A stretch of DNA of 64,000 nt, from NCBI RefSeq assembly GCF_019968765.1, contig NZ_CP074149.1, positions 620,001-684,000 on the forward strand, in the 5' to 3' direction. Shown piece after piece: positions 45,452 to 54,914 of this stretch (the first letter of the stretch is position 1; every line of letters starts with the position of its first letter). Below the pieces are notes generated by a model. That model made no database searches. It was given only the letters and a program-made list of their open reading frames with translations, and was not told the DNA's origin. The DNA comes from Enterobacter sp. JBIWA008 (GTDB lineage: Bacteria > Pseudomonadota > Gammaproteobacteria > Enterobacterales > Enterobacteriaceae). The position numbers and the translations under genes are program-made.

Positions 45452-45904
45452 TTACGCGCGGTGTAGCTGTTGGCGCAAAAGTTCGAGCTGCTGTTTGAGT
45501 GCCAGCAAAGTATCGGTATCACACTGCGCTGCGCAACCCACCGCATGGGGAATTCCCAATGCCTGCTGCTGCAGTTCACGTCCTGCTTCGCTCAGGGTGA
45601 CGGCAACCTGACGTTCGTCTTTGCGGGAACGGTGACGGTTGATTAACCCGGCACTTTCCAGCCGCTTCAACAGCGGCGTCAGGGTCGCTGAGTCCAGAAA
45701 CAGCCGTTCGCCGATGTCCGACACCGTCATATCATCCTGCTCCCACAGCACCAGCATCACCAGGTATTGCGGGTAAGTCAGGTTCAGCGGTGCCAGCAGC
45801 TGCCGGTACAGCTTATTAAGCGCCAGATTTGCCGAATAGAGGGCAAAGCAGAGCTGGTTATCCAGCTTGAGCGCAGCGGTTGCGTCGTTCGTTTTAGCGT
45901 TCAT
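45452..45904 (-). CDS. ohrR: Peroxide-sensing repressor OhrR (MarR family)
   Basis: A 150-residue MarR-type repressor. The reactive cysteine is present in [14 protein letters not shown] (Cys19), followed by [20 protein letters not shown] and the [23 protein letters not shown]. Oxidation of this cysteine by organic peroxides releases OhrR from DNA. The start at 45904 (MNAKTND) agrees with the family; an upstream ATG at 45943 is less likely. A candidate operator lies 14 bp upstream of the start, so it probably autoregulates. Confidence 0.9.
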   Translation of the reverse strand: MNAKTNDATAALKLDNQLCFALYSANLALNKLYRQLLAPLNLTYPQYLVMLVLWEQDDMTVSDIGERLFLDSATLTPLLKRLESAGLINRHRSRKDERQVAVTLSEAGRELQQQALGIPHAVGCAAQCDTDTLLALKQQLELLRQQLHRA

Positions 45905-45917
45905 GAAATGAATATAG

Positions 45918-45929
45918 ATAGCGCACGAT
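45918..45929. promoter_or_regulatory. Candidate OhrR operator upstream of ohrR
   Basis: ATAGCGCACGAT, the partner of the ohr site, lies just upstream of the ohrR start within an AT-rich promoter region. Confidence 0.58.
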
Positions 45930-45945
45930 TTAATTGCAAGCAATT

Positions 45946-46587
45946 TTATGGGCAGGTGTAGCGGAGCGCTACCTGAACGGCCATTTTGCGGTAGTGCTGG
46001 CGCTGAGCCTGTTCGTCCGCACCGTCTTCAAACAGGAGCGTGAAGGTGTAGCTGTTGGCAACGTAGTGAAAGCTGAAGCTGCTTATCAGGCGGTGAAGAT
46101 CGCGGGCGTCAACCGTCTGGCTGAAGAGTTGTTTTTCTTTGCCCCGGTGCAGGATGCCCTCCAGCAGGTCGAGCGCGCTGCGGTTGACCTGGCGAAGATA
46201 GCTCGACTGCTGCATGAAGCGGCCGCGCTGCATGTTTTCCATGCAGATAATCCGGATGTAGTCTGGATGGTCTGCATGATAGTCAAAGGTGGCTTCAACC
46301 AGGTTGACCAGCGCTTCGACGGGGGGCATTCCCGCCAGGCTTAGCGCTTTTTCACTGGCGCGGATCTGGGTGTAAACATGTTCCAGTACCAGGAGATAGA
46401 GATTCTCTTTGTTCTTAAAATGGTAAACCACCATGCGTTTGGTGGTGCCCGCTTTCTCCGCGATCTGCTCCATGCGTGCACCGTTCAATCCATATTCGGC
46501 AAAAAGCGCTATAGCGCTCTGAAAAATTTTCTCTTTCAGGCTGGATTCTTCACTGTGCTCGGGGTGTTCGCTGCCGGGGTTAGCCAC
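45946..46587 (-). CDS. TetR-family transcriptional regulator
   Basis: A 213-residue regulator. The N-terminal HTH reads [20 protein letters not shown] followed by [18 protein letters not shown]; the C-terminal part ([20 protein letters not shown]) resembles the NicS/RutR-type ligand domain. It precedes ohrR on the same strand by 41 bp but is probably independent. The ligand and targets are unknown. Confidence 0.83.
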   Translation of the reverse strand: MANPGSEHPEHSEESSLKEKIFQSAIALFAEYGLNGARMEQIAEKAGTTKRMVVYHFKNKENLYLLVLEHVYTQIRASEKALSLAGMPPVEALVNLVEATFDYHADHPDYIRIICMENMQRGRFMQQSSYLRQVNRSALDLLEGILHRGKEKQLFSQTVDARDLHRLISSFSFHYVANSYTFTLLFEDGADEQAQRQHYRKMAVQVALRYTCP

Positions 46588-46654
46588 ATCCTTTCCTTAT
46601 TTTCACCAAATGGATCAGAAAGATTATCTCCACGGCAGCGAAATAACACAAATA

Positions 46655-47895
<1,241 letters not shown>

Positions 47896-48306
47896 GTATT
47901 GTCCTGAAGACGGTGGAAAGTTACCGGTTGACCCATAGCGATTACTTTTAGCACAAAGTGCAGTGCCTCTTGCTGTGGGCCAGATCAAGGTTTATGCAAA
48001 GAGTTGCTGCCTATGAGCGCATAAGGGGATGGGATTAATTCATCATTTTGGTGAATCATTAATATTAAAAGATAAGTTATTTATATTTAGTTATTCTAAT
48101 TTTATATTGTAGTTATTTTAATGACACTGCAATTAAATTTAATTTCGCTTTGTGAGATATTACTGCTGTTTAGGCATTTCTTAAACTAAGAATACATCTC
48201 ATCTTCTGCTTGTATTAACCTGCTTCACACTCAGGGACGAAAAATACTCATACGTTGATGCGTTTTAACATTACTCATCAAATGAAGAAATGGACACGGA
48301 GGGTCT
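47896..48306. other. 411-bp AT-rich region upstream of yjjQ
   Basis: Separates divergent yjjP and yjjQ. From about 48030 to 48250 it is strikingly AT-rich with many A/T tracts, the composition of an H-NS-silenced promoter; in E. coli the yjjQ-bglJ promoter is repressed by H-NS. No gene was found here. Confidence 0.65.
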
Positions 48307-49044
48307 ATGTTGTCTTTGCACGGTAAGCATTGCGTTATCATTAGCCGGATACCGGTCATGCAAAACGGGTTAGGGGGCGTTATGACTCGCCATTTTCCCG
48401 ATTTTCAATTGACCTATTGCAGCTCATTACAGGAGTTAACTCTGCTCCAGTTACGCCGCGCTGATGTCATCATTGCCGATATCTCAGGCGAATACTGGAA
48501 TCCTCGGGGCGCGCTCGAAGAGTATTTCAGTTTATTGAATCAATACCGGAACATTCACTGGATCTTTTTAGTTTCGCGGCCGCTTAACCCTATTGCCGTT
48601 GAGTTACTTGTGTGCCCGGAAAGTACGTTGCTTTCTGATATGGAACCCATTGAAGGCCTGGTTAACGCTATTCGGGCAGGCAGCGAACGCGCAGAGCGGG
48701 TAAGCCAGACGTTGTTAGCCCCTGAACCTCAAAGTACGGAGGATGAAGGCGAACATGTCATCGCGCTCACGCATTCGGAACGCAAAGTATTGCGACTGTT
48801 AGGTAAAGGATGGGGGATTAACCAAATCGCCACATTGCTCAAGAAGAGCAATAAAACCATCAGTGCGCAGAAAAATAGTGCGATGCGACGGCTGTCATTA
48901 CGCAGTAATGCCGATATGTACGCCTGGATAAACAGTACACAGGGAATGCGAGAGCTGAGTTTGATGTCAGCCTATGGAGAGTTCGAGGAATGGAAAAAAC
49001 CGATTCAACAAGACATATCGCCATCGTCGAAAATTGCACGATGA
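48307..49044 (+). CDS. yjjQ: LuxR-type regulator YjjQ
   Basis: A 245-residue FixJ/NarL-type regulator without a clear phosphorylation site in the N-terminal domain. The HTH reads [20 protein letters not shown] and [20 protein letters not shown], as in E. coli YjjQ. In E. coli it represses motility, biofilm and virulence-type genes and its operon is H-NS-silenced. It overlaps bglJ by 55 bp. CACGGAGGGTCT precedes the start. Confidence 0.9.
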   Translation: MLSLHGKHCVIISRIPVMQNGLGGVMTRHFPDFQLTYCSSLQELTLLQLRRADVIIADISGEYWNPRGALEEYFSLLNQYRNIHWIFLVSRPLNPIAVELLVCPESTLLSDMEPIEGLVNAIRAGSERAERVSQTLLAPEPQSTEDEGEHVIALTHSERKVLRLLGKGWGINQIATLLKKSNKTISAQKNSAMRRLSLRSNADMYAWINSTQGMRELSLMSAYGEFEEWKKPIQQDISPSSKIAR

Positions 49045-49676
49045 GTGCTGTTGGGCTACAGCATCTTTTTGCGATGCCCGGCCTGAATCATTATCAGCTG
49101 CATCTGTTTAGTGAATTTGACAGCTTTAAGAAAGCACTTCAGCACATCAATTTTTTCTCGCTGATCTATTCATATTCCGATGCACGAGAAGAGCGTCGTA
49201 GCTGCCTTGCGCACCTGCGGGATTTTGCGTTTACGCATGGCCATATCCAGCGCATTATCCTGGTCGCTGATGAGATGGAAGCAAGATTAATTAGCCATCT
49301 TTCCCCGTCACGCCTTCACGGTGTGGTCAGCAAATCGCTGACGCTTGAGCAGCTGCAGAATGAATTCATGGTGTTGTTGAGTGAAACCCTGCGCATCAAT
49401 GACAATATGATGAATCAGTGGTACCGGAGTCAAAGCAGAATGTTAAGCCCAACGGAACGGGCAATATTGCGTTATATGTCTTGCGGCTATTCCATTCCTC
49501 AAATCGCTGCACAGCTCGAACGCAATATTAAGACTATCCGGGCGCATAAGTTTAATGCGATGGTGAAGCTGGGGGTGAACTCTGACGTAGGGTTACTCGA
49601 TGCGGCAGATATTATTACCCACCTTTCGGCAAGAGAACCGCGAAGTTCGACACTCAGCAAGCCGACCTTTTTATAA
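48990..49676 (+). CDS. bglJ: LuxR-type regulator BglJ
   Basis: A 228-residue NarL-type regulator: [20 protein letters not shown] at the start, and the [23 protein letters not shown] with [20 protein letters not shown]. In E. coli BglJ forms heterodimers with RcsB and activates bgl and other H-NS-silenced genes. The 55-bp overlap with yjjQ implies translational coupling. A hairpin terminator follows directly. Confidence 0.9.
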   Translation: MEKTDSTRHIAIVENCTMSAVGLQHLFAMPGLNHYQLHLFSEFDSFKKALQHINFFSLIYSYSDAREERRSCLAHLRDFAFTHGHIQRIILVADEMEARLISHLSPSRLHGVVSKSLTLEQLQNEFMVLLSETLRINDNMMNQWYRSQSRMLSPTERAILRYMSCGYSIPQIAAQLERNIKTIRAHKFNAMVKLGVNSDVGLLDAADIITHLSAREPRSSTLSKPTFL

Positions 49677-49688
49677 CCTGCCTCCTGC

Positions 49689-49709
49689 GCGCCAGACAGG
49701 CTCTGGCGC
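49689..49709. terminator. Terminator between bglJ and the YbaK-like gene
   Basis: Arms GCGCCAGA and TCTGGCGC with loop CAGGC between two convergent genes. No clear T-run, so termination may be partly Rho-dependent. Confidence 0.6.
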
Positions 49710-49714
49710 ATCAA

Positions 49715-50173
49715 TCAGATGCAAACATCAACCCATTTTGCGGAAGTCAGCTCTGCCATTCTGTCAGGTGAGATACGCACGGCACTATGAATTGCGCCTG
49801 CGGCGGGAAGGACTTCGGCGTACTGCTTTAACGAGATATCGCAGTAAACCGCGAGCGGGTTTTCCAGGCCGAAAGGGCACACGCCGCCAACGGGGTGACC
49901 GGTGATGGTCACCACCTCATCACTGCTGAGCATGCGCGCTTTTGCACCAAAGGTGTCTTTTAGTTTTTTGTTATCCAGGCGTGCATCGCCTTTTGCTACC
50001 ACCAGAATCACCTCATTTTTCACCTTTAATGACAAGGTCTTGGCGATTTGTCCCGGTTCAACACGGTGGGCGGCAGCAGCCAACGCAACGGTAGCGGTAC
50101 TCTGGCTAAGTTCAATGATGTCTATATCCGGCGCGTTGTCGGCAAAAAACTGCTGTACAGACTGCAAACTCAT
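49715..50173 (-). CDS. YbaK/EbsC-type aminoacyl-tRNA deacylase-like protein
   Basis: A 152-residue protein of the YbaK/prolyl-tRNA-editing superfamily: PGQIAKTLSLKVKNEVILVV with the conserved lysine, VTITGHPVGGVCPFG and the SAVRISPDRMAELT end. Family enzymes hydrolyse mischarged tRNAs; this subgroup is poorly characterised. CAGGAGGAAACA before the start is a near-ideal ribosome binding site. It lies between bglJ and a PTS gene and has no evident link to either. Confidence 0.8.
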   Translation of the reverse strand: MSLQSVQQFFADNAPDIDIIELSQSTATVALAAAAHRVEPGQIAKTLSLKVKNEVILVVAKGDARLDNKKLKDTFGAKARMLSSDEVVTITGHPVGGVCPFGLENPLAVYCDISLKQYAEVLPAAGAIHSAVRISPDRMAELTSAKWVDVCI

Positions 50174-50291
50174 TGTTTCCTCCTGACAAATATCCTGCGT
50201 AATCTGTCATAAGAATTTATGATCTGTAAATATCTCTTAAGTAACAAATATCCCGAACGGCTGATTTCTGGATCCTCTTCACAATCACAGA

Positions 50292-50312
50292 AACCGGTTA
50301 CAGTAACCGGTT
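50292..50312. promoter_or_regulatory. Twin LacI-type operator upstream of the PTS EIIC gene
   Basis: A palindrome with perfect 10-bp arms AACCGGTTAC and GTAACCGGTT around a single A. It contains two copies of the AACCGGTT core in tandem, 13 bp apart, the type of core used by LacI/GalR-family repressors. It lies about 190 bp before the EIIC start in a 328-bp region (50174-50501) without another gene. Confidence 0.65.
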
Positions 50313-50501
50313 GCAGAGCGTGAGGCGTCGATTAATACTGAGTACGTTACGTCCCCTGTATCCAATAATAAGAGCAAATTATGAAACCATTCCGTCTGAG
50401 CAGTACCACTGGTACACAAGCCAGCAAGGTTGTGAAGGTGATTTATGGAACAACGTGCGGCGCAAATGTGCCTGTAATAAACGTCTGACAGGAGATCTGC
50501 C

Positions 50502-51848
50502 ATGTCTGCCAACCATGCTGCGTTTAACCTGATATTCCGTTTTGTTGAAAATTACGTCAGCCCGATTGCCGGGCGGATCTCTTCCCAGCGTCATGTCATG
50601 GCTATCCGTGATGGATTCATCTCTGCGATGCCATTTATGATTGTGGGTTCATTTTTGCTGGTGTTCGCATATCCGCCGTTTTCTCCGGATACCACCTGGG
50701 GTTTCGCCCGAGCCTGGCTGGATATGGCGAAGCAGCTTGAAGGCCAGATCCTGACGCCGTTTGATATGACGATGGGCATTATGTCCATTTATATCTGTGC
50801 GGCCATTGCCTATAACCTTGGCAAGCACTATGTCAAATCGCACCAGTTAGACCCGTTCATGTGTGCCATGCTGTCGCTGATGGCGTTTCTGCTGGTCGCG
50901 GCACCGAAAACCAATGGCACGCTGCCAGTCGATAGCCTGGGCGGGACGGGGATTTTTACCGCGATTCTGGTGGCGATCTACTGCGTTGAGATGATGCGTT
51001 TCCTCAAAGCCCATAACATCGGTATTCGCCTGCCAGACCAGGTTCCTCCGATGATCAAAAACTCTTTTGATCTGCTGATTCCGGTACTGGTGGTGGTGTT
51101 AACGCTCTATCCTCTGAGCCTGGTCATTCAGTCTCAGTTTGGCATGCTGATCCCGCAGGCCATTATGTCGGTCTTTAAACCTTTGGTTTCCGCAGCGGAT
51201 TCCCTGCCTGCGATCCTGCTGGCAGTGTTGATTGGCCATCTGCTGTGGTTCGCCGGGATCCACGGAGCCGCCATCGTCTCCGGGATGCTGCAGATGTTCT
51301 GGCTGACTAACCTGGGCGCTAACCAGACCGCGCTGGCCGCCAGCCAGCCTCTGCCGCATATTTTCATGGAGGCATTCTGGACGTTCTTTATCGTGATTGG
51401 CGGGTCGGGCGCCACGATGGGGCTGGTGATTTGCTATCTGCGTAGCCGTTCAGCGCATTTACGTTCTATCGGGCGTTTGAGCGTGGTCCCCAGCTTCTTT
51501 AACATAAATGAACCCGTCATTTTCGGTACGCCGATTGTGATGAACCCGGTGTTCTTTATTCCGTTCCTGCTGGCACCGATGGTAAATGCCGTGCTGGCCT
51601 GGGCGGCGATGACGTTTGACCTGATTGGCCGCGTCATCTCAGTGGTCCCCTGGACAGCACCGGCGCCGATAGGCGCAGCGTGGGCTCTGGGCTGGGATTT
51701 CCGCGCGGCTATTCTGGTTGTGGTTCTGGCCTGCGTATCGGCAATCATCTACTACCCGTTCTTCAAAGTGTACGAGAAGCAGCTGCTGGAGCAGGAAGCG
51801 GAAGAAGCGCAGCGTAACGCGGAAGAGGACAATCAGCAGGTAGCCTAG
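50502..51848 (+). CDS. Lactose/cellobiose-type PTS permease EIIC
   Basis: A 448-residue membrane protein with about ten helices and the EIIC(Cel/Lac) signatures: HLLWFAGIHGAAIVSGMLQM, FFIVIGGSGATMGLVICYL and SFFNINEPVIFGTPIVMNPV. It would import a beta-glucoside or chito/cello-oligosaccharide with phosphorylation. No EIIA, EIIB or phospho-glycosidase gene is adjacent, so it must borrow these from another locus. GACAGGAGATCTGCC precedes the start. An intrinsic terminator follows. Confidence 0.87.
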   Translation: MSANHAAFNLIFRFVENYVSPIAGRISSQRHVMAIRDGFISAMPFMIVGSFLLVFAYPPFSPDTTWGFARAWLDMAKQLEGQILTPFDMTMGIMSIYICAAIAYNLGKHYVKSHQLDPFMCAMLSLMAFLLVAAPKTNGTLPVDSLGGTGIFTAILVAIYCVEMMRFLKAHNIGIRLPDQVPPMIKNSFDLLIPVLVVVLTLYPLSLVIQSQFGMLIPQAIMSVFKPLVSAADSLPAILLAVLIGHLLWFAGIHGAAIVSGMLQMFWLTNLGANQTALAASQPLPHIFMEAFWTFFIVIGGSGATMGLVICYLRSRSAHLRSIGRLSVVPSFFNINEPVIFGTPIVMNPVFFIPFLLAPMVNAVLAWAAMTFDLIGRVISVVPWTAPAPIGAAWALGWDFRAAILVVVLACVSAIIYYPFFKVYEKQLLEQEAEEAQRNAEEDNQQVA

Positions 51849-51858
51849 GTAAAAAGCA

Positions 51859-51885
51859 AAACGGCAACTCAGGTTGCCGTTTTTA
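51859..51885 (+). terminator. Intrinsic terminator of the EIIC gene
   Basis: Arms ACGGCAAC and GTTGCCGT with a TCAG loop followed by TTTT, 10 bp beyond the EIIC stop; A-rich on the left, so it can also act on the minus strand. Confidence 0.88.
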
Positions 51886-51894
51886 GTGTTTGTT

Positions 51895-51927
51895 CCCTCT
51901 CCCTGTGGGAGAGGAGCAGGATGAGGG
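51895..51927. repeat. CT-rich intergenic palindrome, copy 5
   Basis: Arms CCCTCTCCC and GGGAGAGG around TGT, followed by AGCAGGATGAGGG, the complement of the CCCTCA tail seen in copies 1 and 2. It lies between the EIIC terminator and the fhuF stop. Confidence 0.78.
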
Positions 51928-51944
51928 CATCAGGCCGGGCCCGA

Positions 51945-52733
51945 CTACTTCAGCGTGCAATCCCCGCACTCCTTAACGTCCGGCAGGCGGTAGCGCTGGC
52001 AGCAGGTGCGGCGAACCAGTAGCCCATCACGGAGCACGACGGTACGAAATAACGGGTTGTCGCGGCCATCGGAAAGCTGTTTTGCAAAGAAACAGGACTG
52101 ACGCAGGGCGTCAACATTCTCATCACCAAGCAGAGGCTTCATTTCCGTTAAATACCAGTGGATTAAATAGCCCGTATTGCTCCAGATAAGCTTCCCATTA
52201 ATCTCTCCCGTCGCTTCAAGCGCTTCTACCACCGGGATCAGGGCCTGGGTGATAAGCTGCTCCATACGTTCCTGAGCCGTCAGGCATTCCGCGTTCTGGT
52301 CTTCGCGAAGATCAATCCAGAAGCAGGCTGCACGTCCGGTTTCGTGAAACTCGACGTGGAAATTATCCGGCGAGAGTTCCAGCATGCTCTTTTGCGTTAA
52401 CAGCGCCAGCATGAGGGGAGGCACCATTAGCCCGATATACCACTGCGCCCAGAGTGAGAGCAGCGGTTTATTTTCCCGCGTAAGGGTGGGCTGATTGCGA
52501 TAGATATGGTCGGAATAGGTGGCCAGCAGCGACTGCAGTTTTGTCGGTTGACGCCACTCTGAAAGCGTCATGGCGTGGTTCGGGTGCGCTTCATCAAGCC
52601 GGATAAAGTCCAGCAGGTGGGCGCGCGTCTCCGCAATCTTATCCCGTATGGCATCCGCAAGCGAAGCATTCCCGCTGGTGAGGGGCGCTCGCCAGAGGAG
52701 GGGTTCGACAATGTGTGCGGTATGCGTGGCCAT
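51945..52733 (-). CDS. fhuF: Ferric siderophore reductase FhuF
   Basis: A 262-residue iron-sulfur protein. The C-terminal cluster ligands are Cys244, Cys245, Cys256 and Cys259 in TCCQRYRLPDVKECGDC, the unusual CC-x10-C-x2-C pattern of FhuF. It reduces iron in hydroxamate siderophores in the cytosol. A Fur box lies just upstream. It is followed downstream by the convergent EIIC gene and preceded by a diguanylate cyclase gene. Confidence 0.95.
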   Translation of the reverse strand: MATHTAHIVEPLLWRAPLTSGNASLADAIRDKIAETRAHLLDFIRLDEAHPNHAMTLSEWRQPTKLQSLLATYSDHIYRNQPTLTRENKPLLSLWAQWYIGLMVPPLMLALLTQKSMLELSPDNFHVEFHETGRAACFWIDLREDQNAECLTAQERMEQLITQALIPVVEALEATGEINGKLIWSNTGYLIHWYLTEMKPLLGDENVDALRQSCFFAKQLSDGRDNPLFRTVVLRDGLLVRRTCCQRYRLPDVKECGDCTLK

Positions 52734-52751
52734 AGTATAGATAGAAATCTA

Positions 52752-52770
52752 AATGATAATGATTGCCAAT
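52752..52770 (-). promoter_or_regulatory. Fur box of fhuF
   Basis: AATGATAATGATTGCCAAT contains two tandem NATWAT-type hexamers, 19-37 bp upstream of fhuF, giving iron-dependent repression as known for E. coli fhuF. Confidence 0.75.
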
Positions 52771-52828
52771 CCTAACTATTGCTCATACCAATGGCAAGAC
52801 TTTTGTCCTGATGATATCGCCGCGATGT

Positions 52829-53893
52829 TTACGCCGTCTGCAACTCTTCACTCAACAGAATGTTATTGCGCCCCATATGTTTTGCTTCGTAGAGGGCTTT
52901 GTCCGCTTTTTCCAGCGCGCCTTCCACGTCTTCATCCTCGAAAATGGCAATACCAATGCTGATGGTGACGTTTGTAGCGACGCTCTCGTTAAACAGATGC
53001 GGGATTTTCAAATCGTAGACTTTCTGGCGGATCCGTTCGGCCGTCAGGCGAGCATGTTCGAGTGAAATATTGGTCAGCAGCACCATAAACTCTTCCCCGC
53101 CAAAACGCGCCACAATATCGCGAGAACGCACGGCGTCGCGGATTGCCGCAGAGACGCGCTTCAGCGCCTGGTCGCCCATCATATGGCCATAATGATCGTT
53201 ATAGGCTTTGAAATGGTCGATATCCATCAGCAGGACAAAGTGCTCGCCATTCTCTACCGCAGGCAGGTTCTCCAGACGGCTTTGCAGACCGCGACGATTA
53301 TAGAGCCCGGTAAGCGGGTCCATCATGCTGAGATCGGTAAGGGTTTCTCGCTCTTCCAACAGGCGAGAGAGCAATTCCTGAGCGAAACGATCGTTACGTC
53401 TTTGCAAAATGTTATGAATAGCGATTGCCACCACAGGAAGTGCGAAAGAATAGGTCATTCTCAGCCATATATCGTGATCGCTTAGCCACAGGCAGACAAT
53501 AAAGGTGGGCAATGAGTGCAGAGTAAATGCTTTGATATTACTGGCGAATGCCAGCGTTCCGATAAAAAGCACCGTTAATAGGGCGATTAACAAATACGTC
53601 GCGTGGTCGTGGGTAATTAAGGCGAATTTAGACACAATTTGCCAGGCCCACAAAATACCGAAGATCCCTGAAACAAGGGGAATATTGATCTTCCGCGCGC
53701 GCTTTCTCCAGTGCCAGACGAACAGGCCGGTGCTGATGAAGAAAATAGCAATAAGTGGGGCAGATAACAGGCGTACAGAATTGAGCGGATTTGTTACCGA
53801 GAACACTGCCGAGGTTGCGTTCAGAAATAAAAATAAACGTAACGACAATTGATATTTTCTGTGAACCAAAGACCGCCAGGAGTGTGATGTCAT
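52829..53893 (-). CDS. Membrane diguanylate cyclase (GGDEF)
   Basis: A 354-residue protein. About six N-terminal hydrophobic helices span residues 15-160. The GGDEF domain follows with SMMDPLTGLYNRRGLQSRL, the metal site LLMDIDHFKAYNDHYGH, the active GGEEF at residues 265-269 and an inhibitory RxxD site at Arg256-Asp259. It should make cyclic di-GMP with product inhibition. It is placed between fhuF and yjjZ, which are neighbours in E. coli, so it is an insertion into an iron-regulated locus. The sensed signal is unknown. Confidence 0.87.
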   Translation of the reverse strand: MTSHSWRSLVHRKYQLSLRLFLFLNATSAVFSVTNPLNSVRLLSAPLIAIFFISTGLFVWHWRKRARKINIPLVSGIFGILWAWQIVSKFALITHDHATYLLIALLTVLFIGTLAFASNIKAFTLHSLPTFIVCLWLSDHDIWLRMTYSFALPVVAIAIHNILQRRNDRFAQELLSRLLEERETLTDLSMMDPLTGLYNRRGLQSRLENLPAVENGEHFVLLMDIDHFKAYNDHYGHMMGDQALKRVSAAIRDAVRSRDIVARFGGEEFMVLLTNISLEHARLTAERIRQKVYDLKIPHLFNESVATNVTISIGIAIFEDEDVEGALEKADKALYEAKHMGRNNILLSEELQTA

Positions 53894-54110
53894 AGTCGTG
53901 CGTTTTTATTAAAATCTAATTAAAACAAATAAGTGGGTGCCGTTTCGCAATAAAACATGCAAAAAACTCAAAGAGTAATTATCAGAAAATCTTTAGATGT
54001 AGTTAACAGGTGTGCAATTTATCACCTTAGGCAATTCCTGTCATTACGGGAAAGGTAAAGGTCGATGGATTTTGATTCATTCAGCTGACAAATGATAACG
54101 TGTGTCATAT

Positions 54111-54129
54111 GATATTGGTTATCATTATC
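54111..54129 (+). promoter_or_regulatory. Fur box upstream of yjjZ
   Basis: GATATTGGTTATCATTATC matches the 19-bp Fur consensus GATAATGATAATCATTATC at 16 positions and lies 19 bp before the yjjZ start. Confidence 0.82.
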
Positions 54130-54147
54130 GTTGTGAGAGGGTGAATC

Positions 54148-54378
54148 ATGTTGAACAGGGCGCTTGGCAGTGGTTGGGGGGTATTGCTACCGGGAGCCAT
54201 TCTCGGCGGGTTGATGTTTGCCGATCTCTCCCTTGATACCTGGAAAGCAATCATTGTGTCAGGACTGTTAGTCACGTCAGGCATGATCTGGCATAAGCAG
54301 CTGCGCCACTTCGTTTTATTGCCGTCATGCGTAGCACTGGTCAGTGGAATTTTGGTGATACTGATGAGTTTGAAATAA
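54148..54378 (+). CDS. yjjZ: DUF1435 small membrane protein YjjZ
   Basis: A 76-residue hydrophobic protein with two or three membrane helices: GSGWGVLLPGAILGGLMFAD and HKQLRHFVLLPSCVALVSGI. It matches DUF1435 and E. coli YjjZ in map position between fhuF and the leucine tRNAs. The start follows GAGAGGGTGAATC. A good Fur box upstream suggests induction in iron limitation. Function is unknown. Confidence 0.8.
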   Translation: MLNRALGSGWGVLLPGAILGGLMFADLSLDTWKAIIVSGLLVTSGMIWHKQLRHFVLLPSCVALVSGILVILMSLK

Positions 54379-54420
54379 CAGGGAAAAACAAGGTGAACTT
54401 CAGAAGGGATGTAAGATAAT

Positions 54421-54506
54421 TGGTGCGAGGGGGGGGACTCGAACCCCCACATCCTAAGGACACTAACACCTGAAGCTAGCGCGTCTACCAATTCCGCCAC
54501 CTTCGC
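54421..54506 (-). tRNA. leuV: tRNA-Leu (CAG), third in transcription order
   Basis: An 86-nt class II tRNA including the encoded CCA. The transcript begins GCGAAGGTGGCGGAATTGG, the anticodon loop TTCAGGT gives CAG, and it ends GGTTCGAGTCCCCCC...CACCA. It corresponds to one of the E. coli leuQPV genes; the individual symbol is assigned by order only. The variable arm differs by a base from the next copy. Confidence 0.93.
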
Positions 54507-54539
54507 ACAGTCATCTTACTATTATTGATATCGCCTCGT

Positions 54540-54626
54540 TGGTGCGAGGGGGGGGACTCGAACCCCCACATCCGTAAGGACACTAACACCTGAAGCTAGC
54601 GCGTCTACCAATTCCGCCACCTTCGC
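54540..54626 (-). tRNA. leuP: tRNA-Leu (CAG), second in transcription order
   Basis: An 87-nt class II tRNA identical to its neighbours except in the variable-arm loop, which reads TTACGG on the transcript and is one base longer. The anticodon is CAG. Symbol assigned by order in the leuQPV operon. Confidence 0.93.
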
Positions 54627-54654
54627 CCAGTGCGAGCAATATCATTGTGATTTA

Positions 54655-54740
54655 TGGTGCGAGGGGGGGGACTCGAACCCCCACATCCAAAGGACACTAA
54701 CACCTGAAGCTAGCGCGTCTACCAATTCCGCCACCTTCGC
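54655..54740 (-). tRNA. leuQ: tRNA-Leu (CAG), first in transcription order
   Basis: An 86-nt class II tRNA with anticodon CAG and variable-arm loop TTTGG on the transcript. It is the promoter-proximal copy of the three-gene operon. Spacers between the copies are 33 and 28 bp. Confidence 0.93.
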
Positions 54741-54869
54741 ATACCATCGATACTGTAAAAGTATCGTAACCACGGAGGCGCATTCTAGATGTTTTCAGCT
54801 TTACGTCAACAGAAAAGTGCGCGCCTTTTATTGATTGCTGCAAAAATGGCCGGAACTGAGACGCCTGCT

Positions 54870-54900
54870 TGCAGGATGGCGCTGGCGCTTATCCGGCAAG
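54870..54900. repeat. REP-like element downstream of rsmC
   Basis: GCAGGATGGCGCTGGCGCTT followed by ATCCGGCAAG resembles a REP unit (GGATGGCG...CGCTTATCC) with a slightly decayed outer arm, 14 bp past the rsmC stop. Confidence 0.6.
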
Positions 54901-54914
54901 CATTGCTTGGCAAA

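Noticed and set aside
50381..50488. A 35-codon frame (MKPFRLSSTTGTQASKVVKV...) just upstream of the EIIC gene that could be a leader peptide
   Set aside because: No ribosome binding site precedes it, no known family is recognisable, and a competing frame covers the same DNA. It was left as non-coding.
54421..54740. The leucine tRNA cluster as an attachment site of an integrated element
   Set aside because: All three tRNAs are intact with E. coli-type neighbours on both sides, and no integrase or duplicated 3' tRNA end is present.
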